Below are positions 58,217 through 64,000 of a stretch of 64,000 nucleotides of DNA, one piece after another. A program made the position numbers and the translations under genes. The DNA is taken from assembly GCF_017876775.1 (NCBI RefSeq), contig NZ_JAGIOP010000001.1, forward strand, positions 1,054,001 to 1,118,000, read 5' to 3'. Each line of letters begins with the position of its first letter. Position 1 is the stretch's first letter. Origin of the DNA: Mycolicibacterium lutetiense. Its GTDB lineage: Bacteria; Actinomycetota; Actinomycetes; Mycobacteriales; Mycobacteriaceae. Under the pieces are notes generated by a model, which saw nothing but the letters and a program-made list of their open reading frames with translations, was not told the origin of the DNA and searched no databases.

Positions 58217-58990
58217 TTAGTTCAAGACTTCAGGGTCGGCTTTGATGGTCATGCGGGCCGCTCCGGCCCAGTACACATCGGCCGCGCGCTCGATGAGTGA
58301 GGCCTTCATGCCGTACATGTCGGAGCGGTTCATCTCGGTCGGCTGCTGCCCGGTGAGCATCACCTGATAGGCCAGCTTGCAGACCCGATCGATCGAGGCG
58401 GCCCGGTACACGGCCTCGGCCACGGTGCCTCCCGTGGCGATGACCCCGTGGTTGGCCAGAATGGTGAGGTTGGCGTCGCCGATCCGCTCGGCGAGCTCAC
58501 GGGCCCGCGGTGCCGAATCGACCTCCCCGTCATAGGTTTCGACGAAGCGCATGTCATCGAGGAACAGCGACCCGGTCTGGTGCACCAGGTCGGGCAACTT
58601 TCCCAATGCCGCGATGAGGCTCACGTAGTAGGGATGGTTGTGGATGACGACGCGGGCGTCGTCACGCATGCGATGCAGTTCGGTGTGGATGTGGATGGCC
58701 GGGGTGACGTCCCACCGGCCCCGCATGACGTGCGCATTCTCGTCGACCACGCAGATGTCGGATGCGGTGAGCTCCTGCCACCACAGCCCCCATGGGTTGA
58801 CCAGCATCTCGGTGCGGCCCTCGGGCTGCCAGGTGATGTGGCCGGCCATGTTCTCGGCGAAGCCGATGGACGCCAGGTGCCGGAACGCCACGGCCAGCGC
58901 CTGTTCCTCGGTCAGGTCGACGCCGATCGGTGGGGTAACCGACGGCGACCACACTTTCAGCCCGCCCTGGCGCACCTCACCGACGCTCAT
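58217..58990 (-). CDS. Class II aldolase/adducin-family protein
   Basis: About 257 residues. Zinc-binding His pattern HIHTELHRMRDDARVVIHNHPYY with a further His in TILANHGVIATGG, and the GHITWQPEG loop near residue 58. Members act as aldolases or decarboxylases on sugar phosphates or hydroxylated acids. I start at the ATG at 58990, which overlaps the end of the ligase gene by 14 bases; the longer ORF lies inside the ligase gene. Substrate unknown. Confidence 0.85.
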   Translation of the reverse strand: MSVGEVRQGGLKVWSPSVTPPIGVDLTEEQALAVAFRHLASIGFAENMAGHITWQPEGRTEMLVNPWGLWWQELTASDICVVDENAHVMRGRWDVTPAIHIHTELHRMRDDARVVIHNHPYYVSLIAALGKLPDLVHQTGSLFLDDMRFVETYDGEVDSAPRARELAERIGDANLTILANHGVIATGGTVAEAVYRAASIDRVCKLAYQVMLTGQQPTEMNRSDMYGMKASLIERAADVYWAGAARMTIKADPEVLN

Positions 58991-60584
58991 AGCTGTCTCC
59001 CAATCGAATCCGGATATCCTCGCGGAGTTGGCCTTTGGCGATCTTCCCGCCTGACGATCTGGGCAGCTCATCGAGCACGATGATCTTCTCGGGAAGCAGC
59101 TCTTTCGACATTCCCTGGGCCAGGAGGTGTTCGACGAGCCCCGGCAGGTCGATGGCTTCATCGTTTTCGGGCGCTACCGGTGCTACCTGCTCTATGTAGA
59201 CGCAGACCTTCTCCCCGAAGACCGGATCGGGCATGGCCACCGCGGCTGCAACGGCGACGGCGGGGTGTGTTGTCACCGCATCCTCGACCTCGCCCGCACT
59301 GATGTTCTTGCCGCCGCGCACGATGAAGTCCGAGGTGCGGCCGGTGACCGACAGGTAGCCCTCGGCGTCGACCTCGCAGACGTCGCCCATCCGCATCCAA
59401 CCGTCGGGCGTGTACAGCTTGTCGTGGTCTACGCCGCCGAGGTAACCCAAGCTGGTGGCCGGTCCGCGGCAGGCCGGTTGGCCACGACCCGTCGAGGTCA
59501 CGTCGTCATCGCCGTCGAACAGGCGGACCGTCATCTCCGGTACCAGGCGTCCGGCGGTACGCAACCTGCGCTCCCGCGAATCGTGCAGTGTCGTTCCGCT
59601 GAGTAGGCCCGTTTCGTTGGAGCCGTAGAACTGCAGGATGGTGGCGCCAGTGAGCTCCTCGAAATCGGCGGCCCGCTGATACGGCAGCGCCTCACCTCCG
59701 GTGAACACCACGCGCAGCGAGCTCAGGTCGTGCTCACGCGACGCCCGGTCGGCCATGATCATCATCAATTGAGTACTGACACAGCACAACACGCTGACCC
59801 GGTGACGGGCGATCGCCTCACACGCGGCCGCCGCGTCGAACTTTTCCAGCAGGACCGTGGTGACGCCGAGGTAGATCGGGGTGGTGTGGGCGGTCCAGAT
59901 GCCGAACCCGAACGGAGCGGGGATGACCGGCAGGAAGACGTCCTCGGATGTCAGGGCACCGTTGGCTACCGCCTGCTGATGGAAGTAGTGCCATCGGTTC
60001 TGAGTGTGCACAACGCATTTGGGAAGGCCCGTGGTGCCCGAGGTGGAGTTGATCAGGAAGACGTCGTCGGCTCCGACGCCCGCGGCCGGTGGTCGCGGCG
60101 GGGTGTCGGTGTCGAGGGACAAACCGTCCAACACCAGTGCGCTGATCTCAGGAGTCAGTCCCGACGCCACCGATCGAGCCTCCACCTGGCGCGCCGCATC
60201 ACTGATCAGTAGGCGCGGTGCGGTGGTCCGCAGGATCTGGGTGGCCTCGCGGGTCCCGGCGCGGGCGCCGATCCCGACTACGACGGCGCCGCACCGCTCG
60301 ATCGCCACGAACAACACGTGGATGGCCGCGGTGTCGCCGTGCCATACCGCGATGCGGTCGCCGGGGGCGATGCCCAGGCCGGCCAGCTGGGCGGCGAGTA
60401 GCGATGCGGCGCAGTCGAACTCACTCCAGGTGAATGTGGTGGCGGGGTAGTCGATATAGGCCGGCTTGTCGGGATGGGTGAGGGCGTGTTCGCGCACGGT
60501 CTGCGAGAGGGTGCGGTCGGACCACCATCCGGCCGCGCGGTAGTGGGCTGCGTCTGCAGCGGGGGCGACGTCGCCAGCCTTCAT
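58977..60584 (-). CDS. AMP-dependent acyl-CoA ligase
   Basis: About 535 residues, ANL family: LINSTSGTTGLPKCVVH (P-loop), LQFYGSNETGLLSG (A5), GWMRMGDVCEVDAEGYLSVTGRTSDFIVRGGKNIS (A7-A8) and the catalytic Lys of LPRSSGGKIAKG. It converts an aromatic or alkyl acid to its CoA ester, probably the first step of the pathway encoded downstream. Start at the ATG at 60584; GTG and TTG codons just upstream are alternatives. An operator-like palindrome overlaps the start. Confidence 0.88.
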   Translation of the reverse strand: MKAGDVAPAADAAHYRAAGWWSDRTLSQTVREHALTHPDKPAYIDYPATTFTWSEFDCAASLLAAQLAGLGIAPGDRIAVWHGDTAAIHVLFVAIERCGAVVVGIGARAGTREATQILRTTAPRLLISDAARQVEARSVASGLTPEISALVLDGLSLDTDTPPRPPAAGVGADDVFLINSTSGTTGLPKCVVHTQNRWHYFHQQAVANGALTSEDVFLPVIPAPFGFGIWTAHTTPIYLGVTTVLLEKFDAAAACEAIARHRVSVLCCVSTQLMMIMADRASREHDLSSLRVVFTGGEALPYQRAADFEELTGATILQFYGSNETGLLSGTTLHDSRERRLRTAGRLVPEMTVRLFDGDDDVTSTGRGQPACRGPATSLGYLGGVDHDKLYTPDGWMRMGDVCEVDAEGYLSVTGRTSDFIVRGGKNISAGEVEDAVTTHPAVAVAAAVAMPDPVFGEKVCVYIEQVAPVAPENDEAIDLPGLVEHLLAQGMSKELLPEKIIVLDELPRSSGGKIAKGQLREDIRIRLGDSYERR

Positions 60585-60586
60585 CA

Positions 60587-60598
60587 CCAAATCATATG
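60587..60598. promoter_or_regulatory. Operator-like palindrome at the ligase start
   Basis: CCAAATCATATG matches CCAAATGATTTG, found between the GntR and hydrolase genes (61481-61492), at 10 of 12 positions. It lies immediately upstream of the ligase ATG, so a bound GntR protein would block the catabolic operon. Confidence 0.45.
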
Positions 60599-60643
60599 AA
60601 AATAAGAATCTGTGTCAACGGTCACAGCGTTGTCGCTGGGAGC

Positions 60644-61426
60644 TCACGGTCGCCGCGGGCCGGACTGGGTCCAGGTGCGCACCATCGTCGGGTCGACGAC
60701 GCCCTCGACACCGGGGTACTGCTGGGCGTTGACCAGATGCGCCGCGGCGAGATCGCGGGCCCGCTGGGCATCGCCCATATCGATCGCGTCGATCACCTGC
60801 CGGTGATCTTCCAGAACCGCTCGGCGTTCCTCGACAGGCACCGTCGAGTGATCGGTAACCTGGGCCGACCAGTTTTGCTCATGGGCGGACCACAATGCCT
60901 CCAATGCGCCCGCCAGGATGATCATGGTCTCGTTTCCGCAGTGGCGCACCAGCGCTTCGTGGTACCGCCGACTCGCCGAGGTCGCCTGAAGTAGATCCGA
61001 TACCGATCGGACCGATTCTTCGTGTAATTCCCGGAGAATGGGTACGACGGTGCGTTTCCGGTCGGGGCGCTGGGCGCAGAGTGCGGCGCATGCCGGTTCG
61101 ACTTGCAGCAGTGCCGTACCCACGTCGGCGAGTCCGACCTGGCCGGCGCCGAGCACCAACCCCATCGTGTAGGCAAGGTTTGCTGAGTCAGGCCGGTGGA
61201 CCACCGCACCGCCGAGCTTTCCGCGTCGTACCGTCAACAGTCCCTCGGCCTCGAGGATGCGCATCGCCTCGCGAAGGGACGGCTTGCTGATCGGGTATTC
61301 GACGAGAAGTTCGTCCTCCTTGGGGAGGATGCTGCCGTCCGGCAGTTCTCCGGTGAGGATTCGGCGCCGCAACTGGTCGGCGACCTGCTCGGCAAGTCGC
61401 TGGAATCGGACGTTTGGCTGCGCCAC
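60644..61426 (-). CDS. GntR-family regulator, FadR/FCD type
   Basis: About 260 residues. Winged helix at residues ~5-75 (LAEQVADQLRRRILTGELPDGSILPKEDELLVEYPISKPSLREAMRILEAEGLLTVRRGKLGGAVV) shown here only by its span, then an all-helical FCD ligand domain ending RDLAAAHLVNAQQYPG. GTG at 61426 chosen; the longer ORF runs through the promoter region. It lies between the catabolic operon and the divergent hydrolase and probably controls both through similar palindromes. Confidence 0.85.
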   Translation of the reverse strand: MAQPNVRFQRLAEQVADQLRRRILTGELPDGSILPKEDELLVEYPISKPSLREAMRILEAEGLLTVRRGKLGGAVVHRPDSANLAYTMGLVLGAGQVGLADVGTALLQVEPACAALCAQRPDRKRTVVPILRELHEESVRSVSDLLQATSASRRYHEALVRHCGNETMIILAGALEALWSAHEQNWSAQVTDHSTVPVEERRAVLEDHRQVIDAIDMGDAQRARDLAAAHLVNAQQYPGVEGVVDPTMVRTWTQSGPRRP

Positions 61427-61480
61427 GCATCGAGTGTGCCAGATGACCGGCCGTCCGGGAGGCCGCGCGGACCCTTGTAT

Positions 61481-61492
61481 CCAAATGATTTG
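61481..61492. promoter_or_regulatory. GntR operator candidate between gntR and the hydrolase gene
   Basis: CCAAATGATTTG contains the perfect palindrome CAAAT-G-ATTTG and lies 55 bases from the gntR start and 17 from the hydrolase ATG. A near copy occurs at the ligase gene (60587-60598). Confidence 0.5.
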
Positions 61493-61508
61493 TCTCATAC
61501 GGTGAGCC

Positions 61509-62342
61509 ATGCAGAAGTGGACCATCGGCGCGTTGACGATCCACACCGTCCTGGAGACGGTGGTGCCGACCCGGCCGGACCGGATATTTCGCGGTCTGCC
61601 GTCGGATGTACCGAGCTGGCTGCAGCCGCACTACATCGACGACTCCGGCAATCTCCTGGTGGCGATCCAGTCCTTCTTCATCGAATCCGGTGACGAGCTC
61701 GTCGTGGTCGACTGTTGCTTCGGGGAGGGCCACGATCTGCCGTATCAGATTCCCATGGACCCCGACCAGTATCGGCAGTCGCTGGCCACGGCCGGATTCA
61801 CCCCCGACGATGTCACCACCGTCGTCTGCACCCACCTTCACCTCGACCATGCCGGGCGCAACACGACCTTGCATGACGGGGCCTGGCTGCCCACCTATCC
61901 CAATGCGACATACCTGCTCACCGCCGACGAGTACTCGTCCTGGCGGCAGTCTTCGGCACTGAACCGCGCCGCCGATGAGACCGTCGAACCGCTTGTCTCA
62001 CATGATGTCCTGCGGTTGGTCGAGGTGGACCACGCGATCACCGACGAGATCGGGCTGCTATCGACTCCTGGTCACACGCCGGGGCACGTCGCGCTGCGGA
62101 TCGAATCCGGCGGCGAGGTGGCCGTGATCAGTGGCGACGTCATCCATCATCCGATCCAGATCACGCATCCGGACGTGCAGGCGCTTCCCGACGAGGATGT
62201 GACCGGGGCCGCCGCGACCCGTAACGCCCTGCTGCAACGCGTCGTCGATGAGCAGGCCATCTTGTTCGGTACCCACTTCGCCGCACCGACGGCGGGCAAG
62301 GTCATCGCCGATGACGACCGGCTGATGTGGGTGCCGCTGTAG
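61509..62342 (+). CDS. Metallo-beta-lactamase-fold hydrolase (lactonase-like)
   Basis: 277 residues. Zinc motif His109-x-His111-x-Asp113-His114 (THLHLDHAG), a second His in STPGHTPGHVAL, Asp in VISGDVIHH and a final His in GTHFAAP. This pattern fits N-acyl homoserine lactonase-like and quercetinase-like MBL hydrolases. Divergent from gntR; likely part of the same catabolic function, perhaps opening a ring lactone. Confidence 0.88.
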   Translation: MQKWTIGALTIHTVLETVVPTRPDRIFRGLPSDVPSWLQPHYIDDSGNLLVAIQSFFIESGDELVVVDCCFGEGHDLPYQIPMDPDQYRQSLATAGFTPDDVTTVVCTHLHLDHAGRNTTLHDGAWLPTYPNATYLLTADEYSSWRQSSALNRAADETVEPLVSHDVLRLVEVDHAITDEIGLLSTPGHTPGHVALRIESGGEVAVISGDVIHHPIQITHPDVQALPDEDVTGAAATRNALLQRVVDEQAILFGTHFAAPTAGKVIADDDRLMWVPL

Positions 62343-62367
62343 TCGGTATCGGGAAGGCGGCGCGCCC

Positions 62368-62856
62368 CTAGTTCGCAGTGTGGACGATGAGGATGTCGAT
62401 ATTCACTCGACGGGCGATGGTGGCAGGCACCGAGCCCAACAGGCGCCCGGCGACCGAGTCCAACCCGATGTCACCCACGACGATCAGATCTGCCTTGCTG
62501 TCGGTGGCCAGTTTCACCAGTGCATCGACCGGTGCACCCTCGACCGCCCGCTCCACGACATCCGTGGCGCCGGCGCCTCTGGCTCGGTCGCGCGCCGCCT
62601 GGAGGATCTCGTAGACCGGGGCGGCGCCGTGCATCCTGTAGCCCTCGCTCTTGAGGCTGTCCTCCGCACGGGTATCGACCACATGATCGGGCGAGGGCGG
62701 TCGCGACCAGCCGCCCTTCTCGGCCACGGGCTGGTGTGCGCTCGCGACGATCAGCTTCGCGTTCTCCTGCGCGGCGATCATGGCGGCGCGATCGACCGCT
62801 CGTAGCGACGAGTCTGAGCCGTCGGTCCCGACAACGATCGTCTGGTACGTGCTCAT
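62368..62856 (-). CDS. Universal stress protein (Rv1636-like)
   Basis: 162 residues. VVGTDGSDSSLRAVDRA at the N-terminus, the nucleotide-binding G-x2-G-x9-GS pattern (VVGDIGLDSVAGRLLGSVPATIARRV), and a C-terminal VDILIVHT. It resembles M. tuberculosis Rv1636, a small cAMP/ATP-binding universal stress protein. An insert (GGWSRPPSPDHVVDT, about residues 48-62) distinguishes it. Single-gene transcript, convergent with the hydrolase. Confidence 0.9.
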   Translation of the reverse strand: MSTYQTIVVGTDGSDSSLRAVDRAAMIAAQENAKLIVASAHQPVAEKGGWSRPPSPDHVVDTRAEDSLKSEGYRMHGAAPVYEILQAARDRARGAGATDVVERAVEGAPVDALVKLATDSKADLIVVGDIGLDSVAGRLLGSVPATIARRVNIDILIVHTAN

Positions 62857-63227
62857 GTCAGCTCCGAACTGTCGGTTACCAGGACAAACAGGACCTTAAT
62901 GCACGTCAATCTTCCGCTGGTGGAGATTGGGCCTTGCGCCGCGTCAAGGATCAACCGACACAGGTGTCAACCATCAGCCGACCTCATGCAGATGGAGGGC
63001 GGTTCTCGGGTATATGCGCCGAGTAAACGGCAACGTCGAAGGCCCCCTCACCGATGGCTATGGCCGAACGGGCCGCGTTGGTACACCTGAAGTTCTTGCT
63101 GCGCTTGACACTTTCGCCGAACGGGCACGCCGGCGAGGCTAACGCCGAAACGACCGACATGGAGTTGTCGGATGTGCGGGGTACGGTGCGTTCAAGAATG
63201 AGAAGCACACGTCAAACGTACGAGACA
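62857..63227. other. Gap between the universal stress gene and tRNA-Arg
   Basis: About 370 bases. The minus-strand promoter of the universal stress gene must lie in the first ~100 bases. Short ORFs across the rest have no ribosome binding site or recognisable product. Nothing else supported. Confidence 0.5.
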
Positions 63228-63303
63228 TGGCACCCCCGACAGGATTCGAACCTGCAACCGACCGGGTAGAAACCGGATGCGCTATCCGTTGCGCCACGGG
63301 GGC
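63228..63303 (-). tRNA. tRNA-Arg (anticodon TCT)
   Basis: 76 bases including an encoded CCA. Acceptor GCCCCCG pairs with CGGGGGT; D arm GCGC-loop-GCGC; anticodon loop TTTCTAC gives anticodon TCT (codon AGA); T arm GCAGG-TTCGAAT-CCTGT. The first anticodon-stem pair is a T-T mismatch. The gene is read on the minus strand. Confidence 0.93.
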
Positions 63304-63404
63304 AAAGTCGGACCACCACAATTTACACCGCGTGGGTGTCGTTACCGAAACAGATATGCACCACGTGGGCTGCGCGAACTGCAACCGATGAAACGAGCGA
63401 GTCA

Positions 63405-63860
63405 GTGGGTCGACATCACACCAAAGATAAGGGCGACCTCGGCGTCGCCAAAGCGCATGCCGACCTGGTTGGCAAGGGTTTTTACGTGCTGTTCCCCGCG
63501 ACCGAGCATGCGCCGTTCGACCTTGTGGCGTACGCAGCGGGCACCTTCCACCGCATTCAGGTGAAGTACCGGTCGGCACGAGCGGGAGCGGTCAAACTCA
63601 ACCTCCGGTCCACCTGGGCCGATCGTCATGGCACGCACAGCACGCCCATCGACAAGGACGCGATCGACGTCATCTGCATCTACTGCCCGGACACCGACGA
63701 GTGCTACTACATCCGGCCCACTGATCACGGCGTCTCCGTCAACCTCCGGATCACGCCGACCGAGAACGGTCAGCAGAAACGGATTTTGGCGGCCGCCTCG
63801 TTTCGCGACCTACCGGACAAACACCTCCCGCCGATGGACGAAACCCGTACCTCGGCGTGA
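63405..63860 (+). CDS. PD-(D/E)XK endonuclease-like protein (PDDEXK_5 type)
   Basis: About 151 residues. HHTKDKGDLGVAKAHADLVGKG at the start, then PFDLVAY (Asp39) and IQVKYRS (Gln52-x-Lys54), the D-(E/Q)xK active site of the family that includes the homing endonuclease I-Ssp6803I. The C-terminal part has AIDVICIYCPDTDECYYI. No start codon is strongly supported; I use the GTG at 63405 because the recognisable domain begins there. Lies 100 bases from tRNA-Arg, read the other way. Role unknown: a homing nuclease remnant or a domesticated nuclease. Confidence 0.75.
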   Translation: MGRHHTKDKGDLGVAKAHADLVGKGFYVLFPATEHAPFDLVAYAAGTFHRIQVKYRSARAGAVKLNLRSTWADRHGTHSTPIDKDAIDVICIYCPDTDECYYIRPTDHGVSVNLRITPTENGQQKRILAAASFRDLPDKHLPPMDETRTSA

Positions 63861-63967
63861 AGTGGCGGTGACGCGCGGCGGACGCCCGGCAAAGCCCTCC
63901 CGCGGGGCCGGAGGCGGACTAGCGTGGACGCTGCACTGGTGGCCGGGGAGGGGAGAGGGACCACGTT

Positions 63968-64000
63968 ATGAGCGACGTGCCGGAGTTCGACGCGGCCGGA
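63968..64000 (+). CDS. Start of a CDS cut by the window edge
   Basis: An ATG at 63968 follows a purine-rich GAGGGGAGAGGG and opens MSDVPEFDAAG, in frame to the end of the window. Too short to identify. Confidence 0.45.
   Translation, partial: MSDVPEFDAAG

Noticed and set aside
62857..62910. DosR-like box upstream of the universal stress gene
   Set aside because: AGGAC repeats occur here, but in direct rather than the inverted GGGAC/GTCCC arrangement; not close enough.
63228..63303. tRNA-Arg as a phage or island attachment site
   Set aside because: No integrase, no repeated tRNA 3' end and no compositional break nearby.

Overview
The window is high-GC DNA from a mycobacterium, probably an environmental Mycolicibacterium-type species. 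The evidence is the PPE protein, the MmpS/MmpL pair, MspA-like exported proteins, the mycobactin genes mbtL-mbtM, CtpB, SigC, and gene orders recognisable from M. tuberculosis next to loci that M. tuberculosis lacks or keeps elsewhere. Gene assignments rest on reading translations and on recalled family features; no database search was run.

Layout. (1) 1-13600: a leucine/branched-chain catabolism block. It holds a TetR regulator divergent from accD1-accA1-fadE19-MaoC-citE (coupled by 1-4 base overlaps), then bkdABC and, convergently, echA14. (2) 13700-18900: envelope and secreted proteins, including two tandem MspA-like paralogues, Pro-rich secreted proteins and a PknH-sensor-type lipoprotein. 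(3) 18906-21549: a cobalamin riboswitch and the B12-independent methionine synthase metE, followed by a strong hairpin and a methyltransferase gene.

(4) 22545-38238 is the most interesting part, a compact metal-acquisition island. A PPE gene and an isonitrile-lipopeptide operon (Fe/2OG oxygenase, FcoT thioesterase, FadD10-like ligase, ACP, single-module C-A-T-R NRPS) are followed by a small HMA metallochaperone, the ECF sigma factor SigC, the P-type ATPase CtpB, a small membrane protein, a CopD/CtaG fusion and a zinc-finger anti-sigma-like membrane protein. Four start regions here (PPE, oxygenase, HMA protein, ctpB) carry the same element, CGGGAACT then 16 bases then CGAC. It looks like one ECF sigma promoter class, and SigC encoded in the middle is the obvious candidate. 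The island therefore appears to be a self-contained regulon: sigma factor, putative anti-sigma, metallophore synthesis and metal transport.

(5) 38296-46759: the methylcitrate cycle. prpR is divergent from prpD-prpB-prpC, and pyruvate carboxylase is translationally coupled to prpC, so pyruvate made by the cycle can be turned back into the oxaloacetate that PrpC consumes. (6) 46820-48552: a methylenetetrahydrofolate reductase-type protein and a second dihydropteroate synthase-like protein. (7) 49137-55628: mbtL-mbtM (mycobactin acyl loading), a DHFR/RibD-fold protein, and an mmpS-mmpL-tetR operon. (8) 55960-62342: a four-gene catabolic operon (acyl-CoA ligase, class II aldolase-like, amidohydrolase, 2-hydroxyacid dehydrogenase) with a GntR/FCD regulator and a divergent metallo-beta-lactamase-fold hydrolase; two similar palindromes suggest shared control. 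(9) 62368-64000: a universal stress protein, a tRNA-Arg(TCT), a PD-(D/E)XK endonuclease-like gene and the start of one more CDS.

No insertion sequence, integrase, rRNA or CRISPR array was seen.
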